A DNA stretch of 64,000 bases, from NCBI GenBank assembly GCA_037893225.1, contig JAZGUH010000375.1:186001-250000 (forward strand), read 5' to 3'. Origin of the DNA: Hippasteria phrygiana. Lineage: Eukaryota; Echinodermata; Asteroidea; Valvatida; Goniasteridae. A program made the translations under genes and the position numbers. Shown one piece after another: positions 61,301 through 62,179 of the stretch. Numbering within the stretch: position 1 is the stretch's first letter; every line of letters begins with the position of its first letter. Under the pieces are notes generated by a model. That model was not told the DNA's origin and searched no databases. It worked only from the letters and a program-made list of their open reading frames with translations.

Positions 61301-62179
61301 TTACGATATTTTGGTTTTCGAATACAGCCGCAAATTCAGCAATGAGAATGGAATTTTTTTGCCGAAGTACACCAGACTAAAATGTCAAACTGTACACATT
61401 TAACCCTATTCCCTCCAGGGTATTTTGGCTAGAAACCCTGCCAGACGCATCAGATTGCATACTTTGTCACATTGACTTGTGTGCAGAGTGCAGCAAGGTC
61501 AAGCTGTCACCACAGATGCACTGTGCTGCGTCTGGCAGGGTTAGTGTTTTAATGGTCTCAACACAAAAGCAAACCAGGTATCTTGAATTAAATATGCTGC
61601 CTCGTATCACAGCCAATCAAAAAATCTACCCACCAACTCTCACAGCTTGTGTGTGTTTCAATCTGTCACTTGATAGGTTTTGATATAATTTTTTATAAGG
61701 TAGTTGGCTCCATTTTGGCCCTGAGAGAGGGAGGGTTAAACTACAGTATTTTGACAAAAAGAGGAATCATGATTATTTGGACGATTTTTTATATAAATTT
61801 CAATTACTTAAAATTAAGTCATGCGACTTATGTCCGATTTTCCTTGCGGATGCCACAAATGAAAGGGCTACTACTTCACAACTTCGCAACCAGCACAAAT
61901 CCCTCACCCCTCACCCCTCACCCCTCACCCCTCTCCCCTCACCCCTCTCCCCTCACAGGGATTTGAATTTGTCTCCGTTTAAATGTGTAAACGTCCCATC
62001 CTTACCATATTTTACTGCTTAAGCAGCTCTATGAAATAGGCCCCTGGTAATATTGGCCTTCCAACAGACACTTACTATATCAAAGAGAAGACGTCTCGGA
62101 AGGGGTTTCTGGAGGTGTCACCAGGTCGTCTTGTCTTCTTGGCCCGCTGTATGTAGCTGAGAATGAAGATGATGAAAAC
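3954..62179 (-). CDS. stra6: STRA6-like retinol transporter gene, 15 exons, partial at both ends
   Basis: This is a gene-level entry; coding sequence is only in the fifteen exons listed separately. STRA6 is a plasma-membrane protein that moves retinol across the bilayer; in vertebrates it takes it from RBP4. Joined exons give about 546 residues against roughly 670 in human STRA6 and follow the human order from the first membrane helix to the C-terminal cytosolic tail. Landmarks are a basic stretch then SLIYPIDLF (human SPVDF), a GLYQV segment (human AIYQV), a helix ending in RVV.GLI (human RVLLSAL), the PGYGDKD motif (human DPGYYTY) and NAHSNPILAMFC (human [11 protein letters not shown]). All fourteen junctions keep codon phase. 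Introns run from about 0.9 to 16 kb and are mostly repeats. I identified it by recalled family similarity, not by a search. It could be the STRA6 orthologue or an RBPR2/STRA6L-type paralogue. Confidence 0.86.
4196..4675. mobile_element. hAT-like MITE beside exon 15
   Basis: The ends are TAGGGCTGTTAT and, inverted, TAGGGCTGTTCC. Flanking octamers TGTCGTAG and TGGCGTAG match at 7 of 8, as expected for an 8-bp target duplication. The interior is rich in GAATATTC-type words. It lies 35 bp upstream of the exon 15 acceptor, so it may supply the branch-point region of that intron. Confidence 0.75.
5067..5230 (-). CDS. stra6: STRA6-like exon 14 (last helix and PGYGDKD motif)
   Basis: The acceptor is cctcgcacag| and the donor GATTTAG|GTAAAC: one base, 54 codons, one base. 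It encodes VWFLIFSYVAVFLNMLFGMI, then ILRVVIGLIISMLL, PRADRPLW and IPGYGDKDL. The human equivalent runs [27 protein letters not shown], then LDPGYYTY. This is the second strongest match to the family. A hAT-type MITE starts 70 bp upstream of the acceptor. Confidence 0.92.
5300..5661. mobile_element. hAT-type MITE (CAGTGTTGTAGTC family), copy A with nested insertion
   Basis: It starts CAGTGTTGTAGTCGAGACCA and ends TGGTCTTGACTACAACACT. It is flanked by an 8-bp AAAGAAAG duplication if the last base of the end is mutated. It contains a nested CAG-target MITE at 5332-5512 and only about two of the GGTCTTGTGCT-type 11-bp units. Other copies are at 15715-16157 and 17798-18353. Confidence 0.8.
5332..5512. 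mobile_element. CAG/CTG-target MITE, copy A (nested)
   Basis: The ends resemble GGGCCAATTTCATAGAGC inverted; the left end is degenerate (GCAGCCAATTTCATAAAG). It interrupts AGACCAG-CTTGTAAC, which is intact at 18.11 kb. CAG flanks both sides, so the target duplication is 3 bp. Confidence 0.75.
5776..6148. mobile_element. MITE with 25-bp inverted ends
   Basis: The left end reads GTGATGCGATCAAGCAAAAT and the right end is its inverse, ATTTTGCTTGATCGCATCAC. The interior is AT-rich and non-coding. No clear target duplication was seen. Confidence 0.65.
6418..6529. mobile_element. Short foldback element with about 28-bp inverted ends
   Basis: This is a 112-bp GC-rich hairpin bounded by TAGCCTTTAGTCAAGGC and its inverse. 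The arms continue into GTGGCTACC with a two-base difference. It could be a short MITE or a recombination scar. Confidence 0.65.
7026..7608. mobile_element. Foldback element with about 85-bp inverted ends
   Basis: The left arm (about 7026-7112) and right arm (about 7515-7608) are inverted imperfect copies, sharing for example CCATAGACAGAATTCGGAAA and its inverse. The centre is non-coding. The pure TTTTG array starts at its right outer edge. Confidence 0.7.
7612..8028. repeat. (TTTTG)n pentanucleotide array, about 83 uninterrupted copies
   Basis: The unit repeats for about 417 bp with no visible interruption. It lies in the intron between exons 13 and 14 and would be AAAAC repeats in the transcript. 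The long LFCFV and KQNKT open frames across it are artefacts of the repeat. Confidence 0.97.
8150..8233 (-). CDS. stra6: STRA6-like exon 13 (FVKYFFIQDK motif)
   Basis: The donor AACAA|GTAAGC is clear. The 27 full codons read QDIFVKYFFIQDKLNDWDED then KPLALKN, matching HWVFLETHDGHPQLTN in the human protein. The start is uncertain: the acceptor at 8234 (gtcaag|) fits the phase of exon 12, but a better-looking acceptor (gttacag|) would start the exon at 8243 and break phase. I chose the phase-consistent one. A pure TTTTG array begins about 120 bp downstream in the intron. Confidence 0.75.
8445..9160. repeat. 71-bp minisatellite, about 10 copies
   Basis: Units start near CAGAACAGTTTACCTCACTG and end near GATCCTGAATCCC. 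Length varies between about 68 and 78 bp because of a small ACA indel and one A-rich insertion. It is intronic, between exons 12 and 13. Confidence 0.92.
9213..9397. mobile_element. Foldback MITE (GTGGCACTAGCAAGC ends)
   Basis: The left end TGTGGCACTAGCAAGCGAAA is matched by an imperfect inverse, TTGGCTTGCTGGTGCCACA. A related copy lies in the opposite orientation around 61.17-61.37 kb. Confidence 0.65.
9614..9914. mobile_element. Palindromic element with a tRNA-like core
   Basis: Imperfect inverted arms of about 55 bp (9614-9668 and 9861-9914) share ATTTTATAAACACTGTAT. Inside are inner inverted arms (GAGAGATTATTTGG) and the tRNA-like sequence at 9761-9832. A second B-box-like GATTCGAACCAGC at 9731-9744 points the other way, suggesting two head-to-head tRNA-derived pieces. 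Confidence 0.6.
9761..9832 (+). tRNA. tRNA-like sequence (Ser-like, probably tRNA-derived repeat)
   Basis: The 72-nt sequence has pairing ends (CTCGG with CCGAG), an A-box-like TGGTCGAGTGGTA and a B box GGTTCGAGTC. The anticodon region CACTAGAAA resembles a Ser AGA loop, but the anticodon stem is imperfect. It sits in a palindromic mobile element, so I regard it as a tRNA-derived repeat or pseudo-tRNA. Confidence 0.5.
10658..10775 (-). CDS. stra6: STRA6-like exon 12 (membrane helix)
   Basis: The acceptor is ttctttgcag| and the donor TTATCAT|GTAAGC: two bases, 38 codons, two bases. It encodes YMFVQGILFLFIGALTFGVL and then a second hydrophobic stretch after FCTWDFQKFF. The human counterpart is [20 protein letters not shown]. 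A 12-bp tandem repeat lies in the intron just upstream at about 10.84-10.89 kb. Confidence 0.9.
10842..10895. repeat. 12-bp tandem repeat (GGTCAAGACAGG), about 4 copies
   Basis: Short perfect repeats lie just upstream of exon 12 on the minus strand. A naive frame through them gives CLDP repeats that are not part of the protein. Confidence 0.85.
10975..12535. repeat. Composite of degenerate dispersed repeats
   Basis: This stretch begins TTTTCACACTAGGGCC and ends near AATTTCAAAAGGCC, bounds similar to those of the units at 0.9-1.6 and 17.5-18.4 kb. The interior contains several GCGTAAGTT/AACTTACGC palindromes at about 11.4-11.55 kb. I see no supported gene. Confidence 0.4.
13122..13521. mobile_element. 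MITE with CAGGGTATCTGCA ends
   Basis: It has 13-bp inverted ends, CAGGGTATCTGCA and TGCAGATACCCTG, flanked on both sides by GAGTT, a 5-bp target duplication. The interior has runs of TTTTAAGAC/CTTAAGACC. It has landed inside an older unit made of GAGTAC-type words (13.0-13.57 kb). Confidence 0.75.
13602..13650 (-). CDS. stra6: STRA6-like exon 11 (micro-exon, helix start)
   Basis: This is a 49-nt exon between tttggcag| and CTCACAG|GTACTG: 16 codons plus one base. It encodes VGSLKYIGFQVAVFLT, corresponding to SFSAYQTAFICLG in human STRA6. The trailing G plus GT of the next exon makes Gly, giving LTGYMFVQG across the junction, which mirrors the human GLLVQQ. It lies about 80 bp from a 400-bp MITE at 13122-13521. 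Confidence 0.82.
13744..14105. mobile_element. MITE carrying an 11-bp minisatellite
   Basis: The ends are ATCCCTTGTGAAAAAGTACC and an inverse with one mismatch in 22 bp. The left half carries about 13 copies of CCATGGTAAAA at 13790-13939; the right half keeps diverged CCATGGT words, as if the array grew from the element itself. Confidence 0.75.
13790..13939. repeat. CCATGGTAAAA minisatellite, about 13 copies
   Basis: This is a near-perfect 11-bp tandem array rich in NcoI-type CCATGG palindromes. The YHGFTMVLPWF open frames through it are artefacts. Confidence 0.95.
14203..14277 (-). repeat. tRNA-derived SINE head, left arm of inverted pair
   Basis: On the minus strand it has an A-box-like TGGCTCAGTTGGTGGGGC, a B-box-like GGTTCAAATCC and pairing ends GGGCAGG/CCTGC. 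Its inverse is at 14349-14423, followed by the same AGTTTTCTTTGTTCACTTTG tail. It is a pseudo-tRNA, not a working gene. Confidence 0.65.
14349..14423 (+). repeat. tRNA-derived SINE head, right arm of inverted pair
   Basis: It starts GGGGCAGCGTGGCTCAATTG and ends CTCCTGCCA, with B box GGTTTGAATCC. The tail TTTGTTCACTTTGAAAATG and onward recurs at 37.04-37.11 kb without a full head. A related head lies at 47147-47219. Confidence 0.65.
14802..15089. mobile_element. Foldback hAT-type MITE (CACTGATCTCTATA ends), copy 1
   Basis: This is a nearly complete imperfect palindrome of 288 bp bounded by CACTGATCTCTATACA and its inverse. It is flanked by a perfect 8-bp GGTAGAAG duplication. The arms include GCCATATTGCTATATTCAA-like sequence and its inverse. 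Confidence 0.85.
15183..15522. mobile_element. Foldback hAT-type MITE, copy 2
   Basis: It starts CACTGATCTCTATGTACAC and ends ATATAGAGATCGGTG, flanked by GGCATGAC and GGCATGAT (7 of 8). Its core is a nearly perfect hairpin at about 15259-15346. An extra internal TAGAGATCAGC end near 15403 suggests a nested or rearranged copy. Confidence 0.75.
15715..16157. mobile_element. hAT-type MITE (CAGTGTTGTAGTC family), copy B with expanded minisatellite
   Basis: The ends are CAGTGTTGTAGTC and GACTACAACACTG. Flanking octamers GCACATAC and GAACATAC match at 7 of 8. About 21 copies of an 11-bp AGACCAGCACA unit fill 15776-16007. This copy lacks the nested CAG-target MITE. Confidence 0.85.
15776..16007. 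repeat. AGACCAGCACA minisatellite, about 21 copies
   Basis: This is a near-perfect 11-bp array inside the MITE. All six frames stay open because the unit contains no stop, producing KTSTRPAQDQ and LVLCWSCAG artefacts. Confidence 0.97.
16620..17107. mobile_element. AT-rich GAATATTC element
   Basis: It contains many ATTCAAATATT/GAATATTCG words and ends TTTGAATCAGCCCTA, resembling the right end of the hAT-like MITE at 4196-4675. The left end is degenerate. A relative lies at about 58.25-58.49 kb. Confidence 0.45.
17798..18353. mobile_element. hAT-type MITE (CAGTGTTGTAGTC family), copy C with nested insertion
   Basis: It has perfect CAGTGTTGTAGTC/GACTACAACACTG ends and a perfect 8-bp CAACACGG duplication. 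The uninterrupted target (ACAACACGGAGATTTTT) is seen in a paralogous repeat at about 1574-1590. It carries about eight 11-bp units and the nested MITE at 17854-18095. Confidence 0.92.
17854..18095. mobile_element. CAG/CTG-target MITE, copy B (nested)
   Basis: The ends are GGGCCAATTTCATAGAGC and its exact inverse, continuing into TGCTTAAGCACAAAATTTGC. It is flanked by CAG on both sides. It lies inside copy C of the hAT-type MITE at a different site from copy A. Confidence 0.85.
18450..18525 (-). CDS. stra6: STRA6-like exon 10 (cytosolic segment)
   Basis: The acceptor is gattttcaag|. The donor chosen is TCTATT|GTACGT, giving one base plus 25 codons and a phase that fits exon 11. It encodes KQLLKMWSGTSQLVKDVKLK then STNSI. 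It takes the place of the human segment NLRALHRG and the residues after it, a short basic cytosolic stretch. A stronger donor (GTAAGA) sits four bases further but would break phase. The 16-kb intron before it contains the whole CRE-palindrome array. Confidence 0.75.
19027..19128. repeat. Twin hairpin and T-tract module, copy 1
   Basis: A perfect hairpin (arms GGCTGTTTCGAAA) at 19027-19055 is followed by a T tract, then a second hairpin (arms GGCTTTTCCGAC) at about 19099-19128 and a T/CTT tract. The same module recurs at 21997-22106. Confidence 0.85.
21997..22165. repeat. Twin hairpin and T-tract module, copy 2
   Basis: The arms GGCTGTTTCGAAA and GGCTTTTCCGAC recur in the same order and spacing as at 19027, again followed by a CTT microsatellite and the CCCATAGACTTTGTACACG phrase that begins the next block. 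Confidence 0.85.
26559..28450. repeat. 957-bp direct tandem duplication inside the array
   Basis: Two copies (about 26559-27505 and 27510-28450) are nearly identical and lack the CRE palindrome. Small AT-rich frames of 94 codons occur at the same place in both and are not credible genes. The unit includes CTAGGGTGTGTGGAAAATCA, which also occurs at about 41.97 kb. Confidence 0.9.
32780..32975 (-). repeat. tRNA-derived SINE
   Basis: On the minus strand the head reads CTGGGTGATCAGGTTGGCC (A box) and GGGTTCGAATCCCCCCAGG (B box). The body includes GGTTTTCCTCCCACTTCT, a motif seen in many animal SINEs. It directly abuts the left end of the composite element starting at 32976. Confidence 0.65.
32976..34448. 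mobile_element. Composite element with GGGAGCACTGCC inverted ends
   Basis: The ends GGGAGCACTGCC and GGCAGTGCTCCC are followed inward by GGCCGGGCC-rich sequence on both sides. A copy of the dispersed hairpin plus TIR element (about 33.32-34.02 kb) lies inside. No target duplication was recognised, so the outer boundary is tentative. Confidence 0.45.
33318..34020. mobile_element. Dispersed hairpin plus TIR element, copy 2
   Basis: It has the same order as 2608-3296: AATGAATG hairpin, TTATACAACGCCTGAATAAA, then the GTTTGATAGAACCATGTGAT core and GGATTTATTCAGGTGTTG. It has a short internal duplication of GCATGGATTTCTT near 33.53 kb. Confidence 0.7.
34530..34605 (-). CDS. stra6: STRA6-like exon 9 (membrane helix)
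   Basis: The acceptor is tttctctcgcag| and the donor TTACAG|GTAAAT: two bases, 24 codons, two bases. It encodes SWWIAAGLSIFILLLYILRI and ends ENY, with the split codon making Arg at the junction. It matches the human helix running from LWALEVCYISALVLS to LVTHR. Splice sites are strong on both sides. Confidence 0.88.
34663..34860. mobile_element. Older relative of the CAGTGTTGTAGTC MITE
   Basis: It reads TAGTCGAGTACATCACAAGTCC and further CAAGTCC words, then CAAGCTATTCAAATGAGC..TTTGTCATTGTTCATCCAGT, and ends in AAGTACTTGCAGGGACTCCA. The order matches the hAT-type family with different arm repeats. A fragment lies near 4.95-5.01 kb. Confidence 0.45.
35680..36522 (-). pseudogene. 5'-truncated LINE (CR1/L2-like) reverse transcriptase remnant
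   Basis: On the minus strand it encodes the C-terminal part of a non-LTR reverse transcriptase: LTWGGSS, then KIVILQKRAVRIISNAGYRD and, after a one-base frameshift near 36.3 kb, a stretch from FNDLYYLNLGKFMYRY to TRSSTKKN. The 3' end carries a short (ATTC)n tail at 35680-35701, typical of CR1/L2-type LINEs. Truncation and frameshift make it a dead copy. Confidence 0.75.
35820..35935. repeat. Simple repeats: (TA)n and (GACA)n
   Basis: A short ATATATATA tract near 35.83 kb and GACA repeats at about 35.905-35.93 kb lie in the LINE 3' region. Confidence 0.85.
37340..38110 (+). pseudogene. Frameshifted transposase-like gene fragment
   Basis: One frame reads VVLVVDGGPDWS and, about 35 residues on, FNPIKHSWAPLSR, a spacing like the second and third acidic/Asn positions of DDE/D transposases of the Tc1/mariner type. 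Another frame continues ALFDHAMEEVNAFWDGQ, and a third with LCLRKCTRSDFCSTHP and YKTYLDLLKEADVDE, so at least two frameshifts are present. The preceding DLIPLLRDC stretch belongs to the first frame. The family is not certain; it may be a degraded multi-copy invertebrate gene. Confidence 0.5.
38633..38783 (-). CDS. stra6: STRA6-like exon 8 (helix plus the extracellular loop that binds RBP in vertebrates)
   Basis: The acceptor is attacccag| and the donor TTTTGG|GTTGGT, a weak GT donor chosen because it keeps phase with exon 9: 50 codons plus one base. It starts VSFWFLPLGVQLIGMVIG and continues into a hydrophilic loop with two N-glycosylation sequons (NDT and NVT), ending EEAHTGLL. An ungapped alignment to the human loop puts Gly, Asn and Thr where vertebrates need Tyr336, Gly340 and Gly342 for RBP4 binding. 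An alternative donor two codons later would break phase. Confidence 0.85.
39069..39090. repeat. Poly-G tract
   Basis: About 20 consecutive G follow GTGGATCCA, in a fragment resembling elements at 18.78 kb and at the right edge of the window (GCGGATCCA). A second G run is at about 10.365-10.383 kb. Confidence 0.9.
39647..39889. mobile_element. CAG/CTG-target MITE, copy C
   Basis: It has GGGCCAATTTCATAGAGC ends, flanked by CTG on both sides. The paralogous unfilled site CTTCTGGCCCAC is present near 1.925 kb, giving direct evidence for a 3-bp target duplication. Confidence 0.9.
40709..40823 (-). CDS. stra6: STRA6-like exon 7 (PHPGF motif and next helix)
   Basis: The acceptor is ttatttgcag| and the donor TATCAG|GTTGGT: one base plus 38 codons. 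It encodes VYTGWRARLFKNYKPHPGF and a membrane segment ending CFVSIIGLYQ. Human STRA6 has IYTPQPGFHLPLKL and ends this helix in AIYQ at the same point. The acceptor side directly abuts a dispersed hairpin repeat, so the acceptor may have been shaped by an old insertion. Confidence 0.9.
40827..40985. mobile_element. Fragment of the dispersed hairpin element
   Basis: Only the AATGAATG hairpin part is present, ending AAAAAAATTCATTTTTTG. Its left edge touches the acceptor of STRA6-like exon 7. Confidence 0.65.
43234..43304 (-). CDS. stra6: STRA6-like exon 6 (cytosolic YVRNLF motif)
   Basis: The acceptor is ctttgatag| behind a good pyrimidine tract and the donor is the consensus GAAGT|GTAAGT: 23 codons plus two bases. 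It encodes TKERLYKTHQAIYVRNLFIK and ends KPKEV. The IYVRNLF core matches EEYLRNLL in the human cytosolic loop. The trailing GT takes the first G of exon 7 to make Val. Confidence 0.86.
43380..44500. repeat. Degenerate family of short repeated phrases
   Basis: Variants of TTTGTACACGATTTTCAA, CTATTGTCC and GTGTGTAAATACCGGCAATC recur several times with irregular spacing. They also occur at 41.62-41.82 kb. No coding exon is supported. Confidence 0.5.
44505..44800. mobile_element. Dispersed element rich in GAAATCGCATCGATG
   Basis: The unit contains CAATGAAATCGCATCGATGT and GTGTGAAAGTGTATCCCTGTC. An inverted relative is at 63.11-63.37 kb and a shorter one at 12.88-12.99 kb. Confidence 0.5.
45590..45706 (-). 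CDS. stra6: STRA6-like exon 5 (fifth membrane helix)
   Basis: The acceptor is gggaacag| and the donor CTCACG|GTAGGT: 39 codons, phase 0 at both ends. The product starts YPTVAPQIPVLICIF and continues as one long hydrophobic helix to QRHRGITLT, a basic cytosolic end. It aligns with the LASLPLLLGLGFLSL helix and the basic end after it in human STRA6. The polypyrimidine tract before the acceptor is some distance upstream, so the exact start is slightly less certain than the reading frame. The 32-bp minisatellite begins about 120 bp upstream. Confidence 0.85.
45808..46605. mobile_element. MITE-like element filled by a 32-bp minisatellite
   Basis: The outer ends ACAATTGAAAGTTAAC and GTCAACTTTCAATTGC are imperfect inverses. 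Between them, about 20 or more units of around 32 bp (TTTTCACACCTTTTCACACA plus AGTGGGGAAAACA) run from about 45.83 to 46.49 kb. All three plus-strand frames stay open over 200 codons, an effect of the repeat. Confidence 0.75.
47147..47219 (-). repeat. tRNA-derived SINE head
   Basis: On the minus strand it has A box TAGCTCAGTTGGTAGAGC, a B-box-like GGTTCGCATCC and pairing ends GGGCA/TGCC. It belongs to the family at 14.2-14.42 kb and is followed by the same AGTTTTCTTTGTTCACTTTG tail. The T-loop has CGCAT instead of CGANT, so it is probably not a working tRNA. Confidence 0.65.
47958..48012 (-). CDS. stra6: STRA6-like exon 4 (short helix-to-loop exon)
   Basis: This is a 55-nt exon: one base plus 18 codons, between cccatgcag| and GAGCAG|GTTTGT. 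It encodes FIMLILISLGCNWEGAEQ after the shared Trp. The Trp followed by a helix and then Cys mirrors the W...C spacing of human STRA6. The intron before it, 48.0-57.8 kb, holds the hAT-like and gypsy elements. It is short, but both splice sites and both phases fit. Confidence 0.78.
48719..49350. mobile_element. Palindromic cluster rich in GTCGCCC
   Basis: Ends resembling GGAGTGTTTTTTAGTAAGGC occur three times in both orientations (48.72, 48.95 and 49.24 kb). GTCGCCC or its inverse GGGCGAC occurs more than a dozen times. The arrangement suggests two or more nested foldback MITEs separated by an (ATT)n stretch near 49.07-49.13 kb. Confidence 0.6.
49720..50744. mobile_element. hAT-like non-autonomous element, 1025 bp
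   Basis: The ends TAGGGTCGTAAC and, inverted, TAGGGGTGTAAC are flanked by a perfect 8-bp GAGTTTAA duplication (49712-49719 and 50745-50752). Subterminal regions are rich in CGATACGTATCG-type palindromic words, common in hAT ends. The interior shows no transposase frame. Confidence 0.92.
51232..52179 (+). repeat. 5' LTR
   Basis: It starts TGTGACAGTGTAAATTTTAC and ends TTTTCCGGGTTACA. It is T-rich, with many GGTTTTAAATTGG-type words. It lacks the short TAGACTT-containing insertion of the 3' LTR. Confidence 0.95.
52155..55928 (+). CDS. pol: Gypsy Pol polyprotein: reverse transcriptase, RNase H, integrase
   Basis: The open frame of 1257 codons starts at a TTG inside the 5' LTR; no in-frame ATG occurs before 52421, so the true start is unknown and a Gag fusion would be expected. 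Counting from 52155, the reverse transcriptase covers about residues 200-470 with catalytic YLDD at 355-358. RNase H follows with TDASHDG (Asp509). The integrase zinc domain has His780, His785, Cys815 and Cys818. The core has Asp847, Asp906 and Glu942, a D-D-35-E spacing. A GPY/F-like module (LKPGDKVLV) follows. The tail has three imperfect proline-rich repeats (LPPPLRFCDAED type). No protease DSG motif or Gag zinc knuckle is present. It copies element RNA into DNA and integrates it. Confidence 0.95.
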   Translation: MRVTFPGYIFYFLGGRSGYRSRYLSLAKRDGEFGGLRYRGRKPFIVKAGTEADIPTETPRFLRGRTFDALVEEKAHNPPAGGALVVGKMLVEARNAKVLVRVLNMSSRDIVVRRNTVLATLVMGRVVSSGCGSPGDAVTCCESSTSTPQNEGLDVDLGSLSPEERPCVARLLRENQDVFSQHPNDIGFTQTIEHEIPLIDLTPFRLPYRRIPPAQYQDVRHHIADLQKSGIIKPSQSPFASPIVIVQKKDGKIRLCVDYRKLNSRTVRDAYPLPRIDEALDALGKAKYFSCLDLTSGYHQVKMSTKDQQKTAFTSPMGLFEFTRMPFGLVNAPATFQRLMSTVFGDMNFVSLLIYLDDIIVFSSTLDEHVERLHQVFARLREHGLKLKPEKCHLFQTSVQYLGHVVSTDGITTNPEKISAVKAWPVPTSKKEVRSFLGLTGYYRRFVKNYAKIAAPLFALTGGKRGVRDPPFVWSTECQVSFETLIDRLTSSPILAYPDYERPFILQTDASHDGLGAVLVQEQDGRERVIAYASRTLSSSESKYPIHKLEFKALHWALTSKFRDYLYGNRVTAVTDNNPLTYILDKAKLDASSQRWVSDLAVFHLDIVYRSGKLNANADALSRIQKAEVSRILDATDQTTKEDGPTPADSHAVSCQIIPNPGSTTEDSPDTTQSGVNVNADTDVTRVRTTSVTQSPDLERAQMNDVGISRMVELKGQRATKPSRRQSAKESKPVQQLIRRWDQLQVQGGVLVYHKEDDRGTRSLLVLPKDVRPLVLNHLHDRMGHLGLEKTIHLVRDRYYWPGLYTDTRAYITKCKRCTLRKTPDTKKSAPLENIRTTRPLQLVCIDFLGLERSKGGYEHVLVVTDHFTRYSKAYPTKDEKAATVARVLWERYISNFGIPEQLHSDQGRCFESSVVKELCNLLGIKKTRTSPYHPQGNGMTERFNRTLLSMLGMLQPTQKENWAKHVETVTHAYNSCRHESTGYSPFYLMFSREPTLPADLVIPPQQSENDEEDEEVGHQRHSRFVRQLEERMREAYRLVGLTLEKAQSKQKTAYDRTVRAQALKPGDKVLVANKTPRGRCKLKDKWEEQPYEVMQQLGDIPVYVVRQLGSVRTRNIHRNLLIICPFDVEDGTLSNLLPPTRQFYDADSAPADFLPPPLRFCDAEDVHFPPPPLHYRDAEDGASFGFYPSSEDELGPVDASCDGDVSSEMSDSPSYLNDELEDGADNTATSDVSCDALPRQRLRRVIKPPSRYGDWI
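52193..52242 (+). promoter_or_regulatory. Extended primer-binding site complementary to the 3' half of a tRNA (Ala-like)
   Basis: The complement of this 50-nt stretch reads as a tRNA 3' half: an anticodon arm with TTTGCAA in the loop, a T arm with CCGGG/CCCGG stem, and an acceptor end finishing CCACCA. An anticodon TGC with this arm resembles tRNA-Ala. A usual primer-binding site covers about 18 nt; here identity continues through the T arm and anticodon arm. Confidence 0.75.
56028..56982 (+). repeat. 3' LTR
   Basis: It is nearly identical to the 5' LTR, with one G/C difference near the start, an indel around CTGCTGTAGACTTGGTTG and small changes in a G/T run. A short purine stretch GGCGAGGA just before it may be the polypurine tract. 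Confidence 0.95.
56983..57786. other. Intron sequence with fragments resembling a GGGCGGC-rich element
   Basis: About 57.01-57.25 kb and 57.6-57.72 kb carry AGCAGGGCGGC and AGCGGGGCGG words and a GCCGGCCGGCCG stretch. No exon-like frame is supported. Confidence 0.3.
57787..57898 (-). CDS. stra6: STRA6-like exon 3 (third and fourth helix region)
   Basis: The acceptor is tttggcag| and the donor GGCTG|GTAAGT: two bases, 36 codons, two bases. It encodes TVVTIEIAVDCFPFFACITC followed by KSRLVAYGMGFLYLAG. The FPFFAC..C...L pattern corresponds to YYPLAACATAG in human STRA6. The final TG takes a G from exon 4 to make Trp. Three copies of a 16-bp repeat lie just upstream at 57.93-57.98 kb. Confidence 0.88.
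57925..57980. repeat. 16-bp tandem repeat, 3 copies
   Basis: GATAAGGTCACCACGG is repeated three times just upstream of STRA6-like exon 3, followed by a diverged copy. Confidence 0.9.
59265..59404 (-). CDS. stra6: STRA6-like exon 2 (PIDLF motif and second membrane helix)
   Basis: The acceptor is cacttag| and the donor AAGA|GTAAGT: one base, 46 codons, one base. The product reads PIDLFDNHDRLAHCLAFGAA, then a hydrophobic stretch and ends LTIPSWAK. Human STRA6 has SPVDF..GDRPRAVPAAVF and LTLASAPS at the same places, making this one of the clearest exon matches. The trailing A pairs with GT of the next exon to give Ser. The downstream side is flanked by a T-rich low-complexity stretch. Confidence 0.9.
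59432..60125. mobile_element. Dispersed hairpin plus TIR element, copy 3
   Basis: It has the same layout as 2608-3296 and 33318-34020. The hairpin is shortened to GAATGTTCCATGGGACATTC at its tip. An insertion of about 90 bp near 59.86-59.94 kb has its own inverted GACTGGTTCCCGG/CCGGGAACCAGTC arms. Confidence 0.7.
60130..60257. mobile_element. Foldback hairpin of about 128 bp
   Basis: The arms TTGACTGCTGTGATGTGGGA and the inverse TCCCACATCACAGCAGTCAA surround a smaller inverted GGCATAGCA/TGCTATGC core. It directly follows the right end of copy 3 of the dispersed element. Confidence 0.7.
60304..60491. repeat. About 105-bp direct repeat, two copies
   Basis: Both copies contain ACAGCTGATCGTCTGCTA, CGCTGCTCCCA, AGTTTACTA and CAACAGTGTAGGTGAA in order. 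Confidence 0.8.
61896..61957. repeat. CCCCTCA/CCCCTCT minisatellite
   Basis: This is a short C-rich array of about eight 8-bp units within the intron between exons 1 and 2. Confidence 0.9.
62076..62179 (-). CDS. stra6: STRA6-like exon 1 of those found (first membrane helix)
   Basis: The exon follows a ctctag acceptor and ends at TATA|GTAAGT, giving 34 codons plus two bases. It starts with a hydrophobic run (VFIIFILSYI), then a basic stretch QRAKKTRRPGD and NPFRDVFSLI. This matches the end of the first STRA6 membrane helix and the arginine-rich cytosolic segment after it. The final TA joins the T of the next exon to make Tyr before PIDLF. It starts in phase 0 with no usable initiator, so the exon with the start codon and extracellular N-terminus lies upstream and was not found in 62.2-64 kb. 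Confidence 0.85.
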
